DNA of 64,000 nt from NCBI GenBank assembly GCA_004173235.1, contig SEAC01000007.1:1-64000 (forward strand). The letters run 5' to 3'. Both the position numbers and the translations under genes were made by a program. Source of the DNA: Chitinophagaceae bacterium (GTDB lineage: Bacteria > Bacteroidota > Bacteroidia > Chitinophagales > Chitinophagaceae). Under the pieces are notes generated by a model, which saw nothing but the letters and a program-made list of their open reading frames with translations, made no database searches and was not told the DNA's origin. This document shows positions 49,412 to 57,580 of the stretch, in pieces (the stretch's first letter is position 1; each line of letters begins with the position of its first letter).

Positions 49412-49606
49412 TTAGCGGATTTTCTTTCGCAACAACGCGATCATCAGGATAGAAAATCCTGTAAAGCCCACACCCGACGCTACCATTCTCCAGTTCTCCC
49501 CTTTGGTACCAGCATTGATCATCACGGTAACCGATCCGAAACACAGGAGCGCAAGAAGCAGCAAGGACGCCACCAGTGATTTATTTGTACGCAGTTGGTT
49601 TTCCAT
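49412..49606 (-). CDS. Small membrane protein
   Basis: 64 residues with two hydrophobic helices (SLVASLLLLALLCFGSVTVM, about 10-29, and MVASGVGFTGFSILMIALL, about 41-59) and a basic end (RKKIR). No family recognised. A perfect -7 box at 49611 ends 4 nt before the ATG, which is good support for a real, leaderless gene. It probably lies in the inner membrane. Confidence 0.6.
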   Translation of the reverse strand: MENQLRTNKSLVASLLLLALLCFGSVTVMINAGTKGENWRMVASGVGFTGFSILMIALLRKKIR

Positions 49607-49610
49607 AGGT

Positions 49611-49618
49611 CAAATATA
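49611..49618 (-). promoter_or_regulatory. -7 promoter box for the small membrane protein
   Basis: TATATTTG on the minus strand, 4 nt before ATG 49606. Confidence 0.65.
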
Positions 49619-49672
49619 TTCTTTTCATCCCGTTGTTCAGCGATGCATCGCCGCGAATCAAGACGCCCGTAC

Positions 49673-50224
49673 TCAGTTGTTCTTTCTGAGATAATACACG
49701 GTTGTCCTACCCCAACTGTTTTCACCAATGTATTCGTCGCACACCTTGATCACTAAATAAGAATGACCGTACGAGTAGCTTTGAATACCAAAGGGTTTGC
49801 CCGGCACCTTTCCCAGTTGTACGTAAAACGCTGAAGCCACTACCGCGGTGTCTTTCTTATCCAGCCGATACCTGTTGGAAGAAGGTGCGTACTGCCCCGG
49901 GCTAGTTCGCCATCGGGAATATTGCTGGAATAAGAGGTCATATTTTGAAAAACTGTCTATCGCTGCATCCATCTTACTGGCCACTAATGTGCGCAGCAGA
50001 TCCTTGAATTCCTTTCGGGTTTTGGCAGTGGTATCTCCTTCAATAATACGGCTGGTGCTGCCACCGGTCGCGCGCTGGAAACTATCCACCCATGCGGTCA
50101 ACTTCGTTTCGTCCGCGTCGCTGAGTAGTGCAGCCGGCACCGGGCTTCCCTCCAGGCAACGGCTCGATTGAGCCCATGCGCTTGCCGAAAAGGCAAGGCC
50201 AAGAAGAAGGAACAGGTACTGCAT
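49673..50224 (-). CDS. Exported protein of unknown function
   Basis: 183 residues. Signal peptide MQYLFLLLGLAFSASAWAQ, cleavage after AWA-Q. The mature part has no family I recognise; it is moderately charged with a C-terminal block (YSYGHSYLVIKVCDEYIGENSW). It is exported to periplasm or beyond. It lies 32 bp after the LprI-like gene on the same strand and may be co-transcribed. ATG 50224 is chosen because it begins the signal peptide. Confidence 0.65.
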   Translation of the reverse strand: MQYLFLLLGLAFSASAWAQSSRCLEGSPVPAALLSDADETKLTAWVDSFQRATGGSTSRIIEGDTTAKTRKEFKDLLRTLVASKMDAAIDSFSKYDLLFQQYSRWRTSPGQYAPSSNRYRLDKKDTAVVASAFYVQLGKVPGKPFGIQSYSYGHSYLVIKVCDEYIGENSWGRTTVYYLRKNN

Positions 50225-50256
50225 ATTTTTCTTTAAAGTGAATGAAATGGACCTGT

Positions 50257-50655
50257 TTAGGGCCGCACGCGCACCGACCCGGCACAGGCGTCGCCTTCTG
50301 CAACGCCATCGATCCATTGCTTCAGCGTTTGCAGGCGCTGTTGGGTGAGGTGGGTGATATACGCCGACCAGCACATAGGTTGAACGCTGCCATAATATCC
50401 CCTTGGGCGATCGGGGTATTTCATTTTCATTTCGGCGTCGCGAAACCGGATCCACTGGAGCTGCGCGGCTTTCAGGTTCTTGATAAATACTGCATCCTGC
50501 TTGTACCGTTGCAGCACCGCCTTATAGGCCGCATTCAACTGCCGGTCTGCCTCCCGGTATTCCTTCAACGCCGTTGCATTCAACTCCGCCTGCGTTTGGC
50601 CAATCGATACCGCTGCCTGGAAAAAGAACGCGAGCGCGAACAACAATTTCTTCAT
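50257..50655 (-). CDS. LprI-like (DUF1311) exported protein
   Basis: 132 residues. Signal peptide MKKLLFALAFFFQAAVSIGQ. The mature part matches the lysozyme-inhibitor LprI/DUF1311 pattern: TQAELNATALKEYREADRQLNAAYKAVL and LKAAQLQWIRFRDAEMKM, with the Cys pair (MCWS, DACAG). Members inhibit lysozyme or are of unknown role; lysozyme inhibition here is only inferred from family. It is the first gene of a likely pair with 49673-50224. Confidence 0.82.
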   Translation of the reverse strand: MKKLLFALAFFFQAAVSIGQTQAELNATALKEYREADRQLNAAYKAVLQRYKQDAVFIKNLKAAQLQWIRFRDAEMKMKYPDRPRGYYGSVQPMCWSAYITHLTQQRLQTLKQWIDGVAEGDACAGSVRVRP

Positions 50656-50705
50656 ATCAATCAAAGTTAGCAGGTGCTGTAAGTAAGATGGCTCCTTCCC
50701 CTTCG

Positions 50706-51455
50706 TTACCCGTGCAGCCGCTCCCCCATCTTTTCATCCACGCGGTAACTCAACCCGGTGTCGAGCGCCAGCAGCTTTTCGTCTTTGCCGGGATAGTCGA
50801 TCCGCTTGAGGAGGTCGATGATCAGGGCGAGGCGCGCCGGCTTTTTATCGTTGGCGTCGATGATCGTCCAGGGTGCAAAAGCAAAGTCGGTCTTGCGGAG
50901 CATTACGTTCCGTGCTTCGCTGTAGTCGTCGAAAAGCTGGAGCGCGTCTTTGTCGATGGGGCTGATCTTCCATTGCTTCAGCGGGTTTTCGCGGCGGTCT
51001 TCGAGGCGCTTCGCCTGTTCTTTCTTCCCGATGTCGAGGTAGTATTTCAGGATGATGAAACCGGCCTTCGAAAGCATTTCCTCAAACAGGGCTGCCTCGC
51101 CGAAAAACGACTGGTACTCTGCTTCCGAGCAAAATTGCATCACATGCTCCACCCCTGCCCGGTTGTACCAGCTTCGGTTGAACAGCACCATCTCGCCGGC
51201 CACTGCCAACTGCGCGGCATAGCGCTGGAAGTACCATTCGCGCTGCTCGCGGTCGGAGGGCTTGCCCAGCGCCACCACCCGCACTTCGCGTGGACTCAGG
51301 TGTTTGGTGATGGTTTTGATGGCGCCGTCCTTGCCGGCTGCATCGCGCCCCTCGAGCACGATGATGATCTTCAGGTCGGCGGCAATGATCTCCTTCTGCA
51401 GCTTTACGAGCTCGATGTAGAGCGCGTCGAGGATTTCTTTCTTGTTTTTCATCAT
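50706..51455 (-). CDS. ppk2: Polyphosphate kinase 2
   Basis: 249 residues. Walker A is GRDAAGKDG at 36-44, followed by the lid-region ALGKPSDREQREWYFQRY, the FNRSWYNRAGVEHVM block and the C-terminal PWTIIDANDK motif. PPK2 transfers phosphate from polyphosphate to nucleoside di- or monophosphates; it is closest in pattern to class I enzymes (NDP phosphorylation). No ppk1 is nearby. Cytoplasmic. A heptamer array lies between this gene and the next. Confidence 0.93.
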   Translation of the reverse strand: MMKNKKEILDALYIELVKLQKEIIAADLKIIIVLEGRDAAGKDGAIKTITKHLSPREVRVVALGKPSDREQREWYFQRYAAQLAVAGEMVLFNRSWYNRAGVEHVMQFCSEAEYQSFFGEAALFEEMLSKAGFIILKYYLDIGKKEQAKRLEDRRENPLKQWKISPIDKDALQLFDDYSEARNVMLRKTDFAFAPWTIIDANDKKPARLALIIDLLKRIDYPGKDEKLLALDTGLSYRVDEKMGERLHG

Positions 51456-51500
51456 TGTTAAGTTCGTGGAAGTATTGCTTCGCGGCTATTTTAAACCAGA

Positions 51501-51570
51501 GCAAACTACAAACCACAAACTTCAAACTACAAACTGAAAACTGTACACTGAAAACTGTACACTGAAGACT
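51501..51570. repeat. AAACTGT-family heptamer array
   Basis: Tandem heptamers TACAAAC/TTCAAAC passing into AAACTGT/ACACTGA (51501-51570), upstream of ppk2. Same family as 15642-15687. Confidence 0.85.
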
Positions 51571-51620
51571 CCCCTCCCTCTGGCACGACCTTTTAAGTAG
51601 TCTTTTCAAAGACGAATTTA

Positions 51621-52222
51621 ATGTCGATCATAACCCTGACGGATGAGCAGCGGAAGGAGTCGCAGGCCTTCTACCGCGAAGCACTGGAAATGTTGCGGAG
51701 AACTACGATGTGCGCTGGCTCGCCAAGGTGCACAAAGACCCCTACTTCATCGACCTCATTTTCGATACGGTCAACAACATCTGCCGCGTGGATGATACCT
51801 GGTATGAGCGCGCACCGGACACCACGTTTTGCGATGTGGCCGTGAAGATGATCCCCGCCGAGGAACTGAGCTGGTGCAAGATGTATGTGCAGAACCGCGA
51901 ACGCTTCGACGGTGCCGACATCAACCACATCTGGCTCAAGTGGGGTAAGAATATGGACTGGAAACACCTGCTGTTCCGTATGGAGCAGCACTGGCACATC
52001 CTGCTGCAGCACATCATCTCTTTCCAGTTTTGCTACCCCAGCGAGTTTCACGACATCATTCCGAAGTGGCTGTTTGATGAACTGATCCGCCGCGCGCAGG
52101 AGCAGTACGATATCCCGCCGGCGATGGAACGCGTGTGCCGCGGACCGATCATCGACCAGACGCAGTATGCGATCGACATCAAGGAATGGGACTATAAAGT
52201 GACGACGATTAAAACCGTTTAA
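51621..52222 (+). pseudogene. Conserved hypothetical gene with a one-base frameshift
   Basis: Two frames overlap here. The first (from ATG 51621) reads MSIITLTDEQRKESQAFYREALEML and then turns into low-quality sequence at 51695. The second resumes with ENYDVRWLAKVHKDPYF and runs to 52222. Adding one G near 51695 joins them as ...EMLAENYDVRWLAK..., so about 200 residues were one gene. The product has no recognised domain, is rich in Trp, His and Asp, and lacks a signal peptide. The start of the phosphoesterase gene follows its stop by 1 bp, so they form an operon. It is either a recent frameshift or a sequence error. Confidence 0.75.
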
Positions 52223-52223
52223 C

Positions 52224-53048
52224 ATGGCAGAAAACGTAGAGACGCATCATATGCGTCTCGAGGCGCATGAAATGCGTCCAGACCCGCATCAAACGCGTCC
52301 CGAAAACGACGACAACCGGCAGGAAGGTCGCAAGGTGCGCGTGGCCGCGATCGGGGATATACACGTGCGCGAAAACGACACCGGCAAGTGGAGCGACTTT
52401 TTTAAAGAGGCCTCGCGGCAGGCCGATGTGCTCGTGATCGTTGGCGACCTTACGGATACGGGCGACGAAGGAGAAGCCATGGTGCTGGTGAACGAACTGA
52501 AAAGCTGCACGATACCGGTGATTGCCGTATTGGGTAATCATGACTACGAAAAAGGGCGCCACAAGCTGATCCGCAGCACGCTGCAGAAAGCCGACGTGCA
52601 GGTGCTGGATGGTGAAGCCATCGTGGTGCACGGCATCGGCTTCGCAGGTGTGAAAGGCTTTGGCGGCGGGTTCGACCGGCACCTGCTTTCGATGTTCGGC
52701 GAAGGCGCCATGAAAGCCTTCGTGCAGGAGGCCGTTGATGAAGCACTCCACCTGGAGCGCGCACTCTCCCGCCTCGACCAGGAACACAACGTGGAGAAGA
52801 AGATCGCGCTGATGCACTACGCTCCCATCAAGGATACGGTGGTCGGCGAGCCGGAGCAGATCTTCCCCTTTCTCGGATGTTCGCGCCTGGCCGAGCCCCT
52901 GAGCCGTCACAAGGTGCTTGCGGCCTTTCACGGCCACGCGCATGTGGGCACGCTTGAAGGACAAACGCAGGACGGAATCCCGGTGTACAACGTGGCCAAA
53001 CCCATACTCAACAAACGCGAGCTTCCCTTCTTCATATTCGAAGCATGA
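52224..53048 (+). CDS. Calcineurin-like metallophosphoesterase
   Basis: 274 residues. The metal ligands are visible in order: GDIHV, GDLTDTGD, GNHDYEKG, and His in MHYAP and GHAHVGT. It is a soluble phosphohydrolase; its substrate is unknown. Residues about 6-26 consist of three 7-residue repeats (THHMRLE, AHEMRPD, PHQTRPE) encoded by a 21-bp tandem repeat, so the annotated N-terminus is repeat-derived. The real fold begins at about VRVAAIGD (residue 38). A later start is possible. It directly follows the frameshifted gene. Confidence 0.9.
   Translation: MAENVETHHMRLEAHEMRPDPHQTRPENDDNRQEGRKVRVAAIGDIHVRENDTGKWSDFFKEASRQADVLVIVGDLTDTGDEGEAMVLVNELKSCTIPVIAVLGNHDYEKGRHKLIRSTLQKADVQVLDGEAIVVHGIGFAGVKGFGGGFDRHLLSMFGEGAMKAFVQEAVDEALHLERALSRLDQEHNVEKKIALMHYAPIKDTVVGEPEQIFPFLGCSRLAEPLSRHKVLAAFHGHAHVGTLEGQTQDGIPVYNVAKPILNKRELPFFIFEA
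52239..52301 (+). repeat. Three 21-bp palindromic repeats in the phosphoesterase N-terminus
   Basis: Unit 1 is GAGACGCAT-CAT-ATGCGTCTC (perfect palindrome, 52239-52259); units 2 and 3 are diverged copies ending at 52301. GAGACGCAT...ATGCGTCTC is a dispersed palindromic motif in Bacteroidota as far as I recall. Confidence 0.85.
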
Positions 53049-53097
53049 TGTTTTTGGAATGGTTTTGGAAACAGGATAAATTCTAAAAATGTTTGTT

Positions 53098-53331
53098 ATG
53101 GAAAGAGGCAATCAACAAGGCCGCTCGATGGGCCAGGAGTCCATGGGCAACCAACGTGAGCAAGTCTTCCAGCAGGAGCAGCAAAGCCAGGAAGTTTCTT
53201 ATGGCCGCGGGCAACAGCAAGAACAGCGCAACCAGCGCCAGGAAGGAATCGAAGGCCGCAACGAGCAGCGCGAAAGCGATCGCAGCGAGCGCAGTGAATC
53301 CTCTTCGCTCGATCAAAGCGAGCTCGAATAA
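53098..53331 (+). CDS. Small Gln/Arg/Glu-rich hydrophilic protein
   Basis: 77 residues from ATG 53098 (or 80 from ATG 53089), with long runs of Gln, Glu, Arg and Ser (QQEQQSQEVSYGRGQQQEQR) and no hydrophobic core. It looks intrinsically disordered. No family is recognised; such proteins are sometimes stress-related. A terminator follows directly, which supports a real gene. Which ATG is used is unclear. Confidence 0.5.
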   Translation: MERGNQQGRSMGQESMGNQREQVFQQEQQSQEVSYGRGQQQEQRNQRQEGIEGRNEQRESDRSERSESSSLDQSELE

Positions 53332-53351
53332 GCAATCACCAAATGAATGAA

Positions 53352-53389
53352 AAAGCCGGAGGCAACGCGCACAACGTAGCTCCGGCTTT
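53352..53389. terminator. Hairpin after the Gln-rich gene
   Basis: 9-bp stem AAAGCCGGA/TCCGGCTTT with a 20-base inner loop, followed by ATCGTTTTA. A moderate terminator. Confidence 0.65.
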
Positions 53390-53423
53390 ATCGTTTTAGC
53401 AAACGCCCTGGACGGATGTTTTG

Positions 53424-53442
53424 CTTTTTGACTTTTGACTTT
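53424..53442 (+). repeat. TTTGACT-family heptamers
   Basis: Two to three tandem TTTTGAC units, 35 bp before the beta-CASP gene. Confidence 0.7.
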
Positions 53443-53476
53443 ATCCACCGGGTATGGGATTTGGATATATTGAGGT

Positions 53477-54907
53477 ATGACAATCACCTTCCACGGCGCC
53501 GCGGGCACGGTCACCGGCACCAAGCATAAGCTAACGCTCAACGACGGACGGCAATACCTGCTCGATTGTGGCTTGTTTCAGGGACTCGGTCGCGATACCG
53601 ACGATCTGAACCACGACTTCGGCTTCGACCCCACGCAGATCGAGGCACTGATCCTGTCGCACGCACACATCGATCACTCCGGACTCATTCCCCGCCTCGT
53701 GCGCGAAGGATTCAAAGGCCCCATCTTCTGCACGGCCGCCACACGCGATCTTGCCGAGATCCTGCTTTTCGACAGCGCAGAAATTCAAACCTACGAAACG
53801 GAACATATCAACAAGCGCAGGGCACGCCGCGGCCAGCCGCCATACGAGCCGCTGTATGGCCCCGAAGATGTGAAGACCGCGCTGGAACTTTTTCTTACGT
53901 TCGAATACGACGAATGGTTTACCGTTGGCCGTGGCATAAAGGCCTGCTTCACCAATGCCGGCCATCTTATCGGGAGTGCTGCCATCAATATCATTGTGGA
54001 AGAGGACGGCGAAACCCAGCGCGTGCTGTTCAGCGGCGACGTTGGCCGGCATCGCTCGGTGCTGCTGCCGCCGCCCGCCGAGCCGCATCCTGCCGACTAT
54101 ATCATCCTCGAAAGCACCTACGGCAACAAGCACCACGACATCCGCTTCAATACCATCGAAGAATTGCAAGGGTGGATCAACCGCGTGTGCGTGGAGCGTG
54201 GCGGCCAGCTGGTGATACCGGCATTCAGCGTGGGACGCACGCAGGAAGTGCTGTACGCGCTCAACCAGCTAAGCCTCGAGAAGCGGCTTCCCGATATCCG
54301 CTATTTTGTGGATAGCCCGCTTAGCCTCAAGGCCACGCAAACCATCAAGCAATACGCTTCACAATTCAACGAGCGGCTGCAGCAGGTGCTTGCGATAGAT
54401 GACGATCCCTTCGATTTCCCGGGTCTCTCCTACATCGAAACGGTGGAAGAAAGCCGTCAGCTGGTGAAGTACGAAGAACCCTGCGTCATCATTTCGGCTA
54501 GTGGGACCGCCGATGCGGGCCGTGTGCGTCACCACATCAACAACATACTCGGCGACCCGAAAAATGGTGTGCTGCTCGTTGGCTTTTGCAGCGCCCGATC
54601 GCTGGGCGGGCAATTGCTCGGTGGTGAAAAGGAAGTGGAGATTTTCTCCGACGCCATCGAAGTGAAGGCCGAGGTGGGCCAGCTGCCGGGCATGAGCGCG
54701 CACGGCGATTGTGATGACCTGTGCCGTTTTGTGAGCAGCCAGGATGCGGAAAAAGTGCGTGCCGTTTTCCTGGTGCACGGTGAAACCGAAACACAGAAAG
54801 CCTTTGCGGCAAAGCTCGAACTGAAAGGATTTAAGAACGTGGTCGTCCCGGCACAGCACCAGGAAGTTGTATTGACTTCCGGCAGCAAGGAAGCCGAGGC
54901 GGCATAA
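53477..54907 (+). CDS. Beta-CASP metallo-beta-lactamase ribonuclease
   Basis: 476 residues. The catalytic metallo-beta-lactamase motif is HAHIDHSG with His62, His64, Asp66 and His67; the beta-CASP insert (about 190-350) includes GGQLVIPAFSVGRTQEVLYAL and IISASGTADAGRVRHHI. The C-terminal FLVHGETE completes the zinc site. It resembles CPSF73/RNase J-like RNA-processing enzymes of bacteria. Probably cytoplasmic RNA metabolism. It is followed by the flavin oxidoreductase gene 9 bp later, likely one operon. Confidence 0.92.
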   Translation: MTITFHGAAGTVTGTKHKLTLNDGRQYLLDCGLFQGLGRDTDDLNHDFGFDPTQIEALILSHAHIDHSGLIPRLVREGFKGPIFCTAATRDLAEILLFDSAEIQTYETEHINKRRARRGQPPYEPLYGPEDVKTALELFLTFEYDEWFTVGRGIKACFTNAGHLIGSAAINIIVEEDGETQRVLFSGDVGRHRSVLLPPPAEPHPADYIILESTYGNKHHDIRFNTIEELQGWINRVCVERGGQLVIPAFSVGRTQEVLYALNQLSLEKRLPDIRYFVDSPLSLKATQTIKQYASQFNERLQQVLAIDDDPFDFPGLSYIETVEESRQLVKYEEPCVIISASGTADAGRVRHHINNILGDPKNGVLLVGFCSARSLGGQLLGGEKEVEIFSDAIEVKAEVGQLPGMSAHGDCDDLCRFVSSQDAEKVRAVFLVHGETETQKAFAAKLELKGFKNVVVPAQHQEVVLTSGSKEAEAA

Positions 54908-54916
54908 GAAAAAAGT

Positions 54917-55867
54917 ATGGCGATTCTGGATTGTCTCATTATAGGCGGCGGGCCTGCGGGCCTGAATGCCGCCGTGGTGTTGGGCCGCTGCCGCCGCAGC
55001 GTGCTTGTGTTCGACACCCGCAAGTACCGCAACCGCTGGTCGCACGGCATGCACAACTACCTCACCCGCGACCATATTCCTCCGGCGGAATTCCTGGAGC
55101 TCTGCCAACCCGAGTTGGAGAAATACGGTGTGCAGGTAGTGAACCGAATGATCGTTCGTGCGTCGCGCAACGAAGAGGGCTTGTTTGAAGCCTACGATGA
55201 TACCGGTGAATGTCACCTCTCCCGCAAACTGCTGGTGGCAACCGGCCTCAGCGACAACCTCCCGAAGCTTCCGGGCTTCGAGGAGCTGTATGGAAAGTCG
55301 GTGCACCATTGCCCCTACTGCGATGGCTGGGAGTGGCGCGACAAACGTATTGCGGTGTACGCAAAGACCAAGGACGGCTCGGAGCTTTGCTTGGCGTTAA
55401 AAAATACCTGGACAGACGATGTTACCTATTTTACGGATGGCAACCGGCGCATCAAAGCATCCACGCTCGAATACCTCGAAGCCAGCGGCATCCGTATTAT
55501 TACGGAACCTGTGAAAGGCCTCGAAGGAACAGATGGACTACTCCAGGACGTGCGTCTCCGCAGCGGCGAGCTGGTGCCGATGGATGCGCTGTTCTTCGTG
55601 AACGGCTTCACACAGCAGTGCAACCTCGCGGAAGCCTTCGGTTGCGCGGTGGGCCGAAAGGGCGCCGTCATCACCAACCGCTCGCAGCAGACCAATATCA
55701 CGGGCCTCTATGTGGCCGGCGATGCCTCGCGCGATATGCACTTCGTAGTGGTGGCCGCGGCCGAGGGCGCGAAGGCGGCTGTAAACATCAACAAGGAACT
55801 GATCAAGGAAGCAGCGGAGCGGAAACGAACACAGTTGAAGGAGGATAAGGGGGAGATGGCAGCTTAG
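54917..55867 (+). CDS. Thioredoxin-reductase-like NAD(P)/FAD oxidoreductase
   Basis: 316 residues. FAD motif GGGPAGLNAAVVLGR (10-24), ATGLSDNLP, the redox pair C132-P-Y-C135 in HCPYCDG, and the C-terminal GLYVAGDASRDMHFVV. The fold is that of thioredoxin reductase; the CPYC site differs from the usual CATC, so the partner may not be thioredoxin. The second glycine motif for NADPH is weak (VYAKTKDGSE), so nucleotide use is uncertain. It follows the beta-CASP gene with 9 bp between. Confidence 0.85.
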   Translation: MAILDCLIIGGGPAGLNAAVVLGRCRRSVLVFDTRKYRNRWSHGMHNYLTRDHIPPAEFLELCQPELEKYGVQVVNRMIVRASRNEEGLFEAYDDTGECHLSRKLLVATGLSDNLPKLPGFEELYGKSVHHCPYCDGWEWRDKRIAVYAKTKDGSELCLALKNTWTDDVTYFTDGNRRIKASTLEYLEASGIRIITEPVKGLEGTDGLLQDVRLRSGELVPMDALFFVNGFTQQCNLAEAFGCAVGRKGAVITNRSQQTNITGLYVAGDASRDMHFVVVAAAEGAKAAVNINKELIKEAAERKRTQLKEDKGEMAA

Positions 55868-56005
55868 GGGAATGTGCTACTGGGGTAATGGGGTAATTGG
55901 ATGATGCCTTTCCGAGGCGAATCAATCCATTTCGTTGTTGAGGGCGCATGCGCTCGCCTTCACGATTCACGGCTCACGGCTCACGTTTCACGGCTCACGA
56001 TTCAC
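55868..56005. repeat. GGGGTAAT octamers and CGGCTCA heptamers in one gap
   Basis: 55875-55899 has GGGGTAAT units; 55961-56005 has about six CGGCTCA/CGATTCA/CGTTTCA heptamers. Two repeat families lie side by side, without an evident terminator. Confidence 0.85.
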
Positions 56006-56009
56006 TTCA

Positions 56010-56471
56010 CTACCGCAATGCTTCGAAGAAGTACCTTGCTTCGCTCCAGAACGCATCCAGCGCAATGATGCGGGGCTTGAAAAAGGAGATCAGCTCGGGC
56101 CAGTCGGAGCGGCGGAGCACGAGAAGGTCGTCGTGCTGAATGTAAATGCGGGAGGATGAAGCGCCGTATTCATCGTAGTATTCCGCTTGCCAGGTCCATT
56201 CTTCCCCCGTATGCGTCTCGAGCAGGGACCGTAGTTCTACGAACTGGTCGAAGTACAACCGGCGCATCCCGGGATCTTTGTGATTCATCACGATGGCCAC
56301 CTGTGCCGCGCTCATACCGGTTTCCAGCCGGAAGGAGATGTCCTTCTCCCCCGTTTTGTAATTCACCCAATGAACACGGCCGCCCTCGGCCGACAGAACG
56401 GGTTGCATATACTGCCCGAACGCGGTCCAGAAAGCCTGTCGTAATTCCGATGCCTCTTTACGGGAAAACAC
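56010..56471 (-). CDS. DUF4268 domain protein
   Basis: 153 residues from GTG 56471. The sequence FSRKEASELRQAFWTAFGQYM, WVNYKTGEKDISFRLE and SFFKPRIIALDAFWSEARYFFEAL matches the DUF4268 family, soluble and of unknown function. The GTG start is preferred because a perfect -7 box ends 3 nt before it; the frame is open further upstream but that part overlaps other sequence and shows no homology. Leaderless start likely. Confidence 0.78.
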   Translation of the reverse strand: MFSRKEASELRQAFWTAFGQYMQPVLSAEGGRVHWVNYKTGEKDISFRLETGMSAAQVAIVMNHKDPGMRRLYFDQFVELRSLLETHTGEEWTWQAEYYDEYGASSSRIYIQHDDLLVLRRSDWPELISFFKPRIIALDAFWSEARYFFEALR

Positions 56472-56474
56472 GAT

Positions 56475-56482
56475 CAAAAATA
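56475..56482 (-). promoter_or_regulatory. -7 promoter box for the DUF4268 gene
   Basis: TATTTTTG on the minus strand, 3 nt before GTG 56471. Confidence 0.55.
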
Positions 56483-56679
56483 AGGGGCTAATGCGCTTGC
56501 TCAGCAAGCAGGGAGATGCGACCTTGACCGGAGGAAATATGGAATCCGCTTCCGCTGTGTGTTTTGTTCCACACTTATCCAAAAATCCTTCTATGAAAAC
56601 AACAAAGAATGGGCTCAAAATCGATTGGCACGTTTTTCCGCTTTACCTAAGAAAACGACCTGTTCAAAAATCTGAAGTT

Positions 56680-56820
56680 ATGAAAGACGTGATGAAGCGA
56701 ATGAGTGCAGCGAACGAGTCCCACGAGGGCTTTCACCTGGGAACGACCATTATGATGATCTTCCTTTTCCTGGCCTTCTGGGGCGTTAGTTTTTACATCC
56801 TTTTAAACAGCTACGCATAA
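56680..56820 (+). CDS. Small single-span membrane protein, CoxIIa-like in shape
   Basis: 46 residues: a short hydrophilic start (MKDVMKRMSAANESHEG) and one helix (FHLGTTIMMIFLFLAFWGV plus SFYILL). The helix pattern and size resemble the small subunit 2A of ba3-type cytochrome oxidases, but no oxidase genes are near, and other tiny membrane proteins look the same. The frame continues upstream to ATG 56491, but that extension lacks features. Function unknown. Confidence 0.5.
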   Translation: MKDVMKRMSAANESHEGFHLGTTIMMIFLFLAFWGVSFYILLNSYA

Positions 56821-56887
56821 AGTTGCTCCTGGAACCCCTACCTCTTTGAAGCTTTCGTGCGGGGAGCTTTTTATTTCGCAGGCACAC

Positions 56888-56895
56888 TACTTTTG
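56888..56895 (+). promoter_or_regulatory. -7 promoter box for the GNAT gene
   Basis: TACTTTTG, 4 nt before ATG 56900; it excludes the in-frame ATG at 56846. Confidence 0.65.
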
Positions 56896-56899
56896 CACT

Positions 56900-57427
56900 A
56901 TGCAATCCGCATCCGCGCCTGCGTTCCAGCCTGCAACTTCACTCGACATTCCCGCGCTCATCCAGCTGCTCAACAGTGCCTATCGTGGCGATGCCGCACG
57001 CGCGGGTTGGACACACGAAGCCGACCTTATCGAAGGCGAGCAACGCACGGACGCTAACGAGCTCCGGGATAAAATGGAACAGGGGACCATTCTTTGTACA
57101 TTCAACACCGACCGCGAGATCGTCGCCTGCGTATACCTCGAAGCACAAGGCCCGGACCTTTACCTCGGTATGCTTTCCGTGCGGCCCCATTTGCAGGGCA
57201 CAGGCCTGGGCAAGCAGCTGCTGCGCGCGGCCGAAGAGCACGCACGCAGCCTGGGATGCAATGCCATCGTAATGACGGTCATCTCGGTGCGTACCGAATT
57301 GCTGCAGTGGTACCTGCGTCACGGCTACGTGGAGACCGGCGCCGAAGAACCCTTCCCCGACGACCCAAGGTTTGGAAAACCGCGCCAACAGTTGTTTTTC
57401 AAATGGCTTCGGAAGGAAGTTAAGTAG
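56900..57427 (+). CDS. GNAT-family N-acetyltransferase
   Basis: 175 residues. The acetyl-CoA-binding motif is LSVRPHLQGTGLGKQLLRAAE (about 96-117), followed by LGCNAIVMTVISVR and the C-terminal YLRHGYVETGAE. It transfers an acetyl group from acetyl-CoA to an unknown small molecule or protein. The start is set by the -7 box 4 nt upstream, so a leaderless message is likely. Confidence 0.9.
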   Translation: MQSASAPAFQPATSLDIPALIQLLNSAYRGDAARAGWTHEADLIEGEQRTDANELRDKMEQGTILCTFNTDREIVACVYLEAQGPDLYLGMLSVRPHLQGTGLGKQLLRAAEEHARSLGCNAIVMTVISVRTELLQWYLRHGYVETGAEEPFPDDPRFGKPRQQLFFKWLRKEVK

Positions 57428-57556
57428 GTCCGAAAGCGGAGAACCGCGAAGAAAAGAAGAGAATAAGTTTGCGCGAGGGACGATGTTTGAAATGCTTACG
57501 CGGAGCTGAACTTCGCGGTCCGCCTTCTTTTCTTCTTTCCTTTGCGGTGAAACCTT
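57428..57556. repeat. Inverted A/G-rich arms between the GNAT and hisIE genes
   Basis: Left arm GAACCGCGAAGAAAAGAAGA (57441-57460), right arm near 57519-57550 with CTTCTTTTCTTC and TTTGCGGTGAAACC, about the reverse complement. It resembles the ACGCAGA-type inverted elements at 13000 and 34441. Confidence 0.6.
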
Positions 57557-57568
57557 CTTTCGCATCAA

Positions 57569-57576
57569 TACCTTTG
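57569..57576 (+). promoter_or_regulatory. -7 promoter box for hisIE
   Basis: TACCTTTG, 4 nt before ATG 57581, so a leaderless message is likely. Confidence 0.65.
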
Positions 57577-57580
57577 CCGG

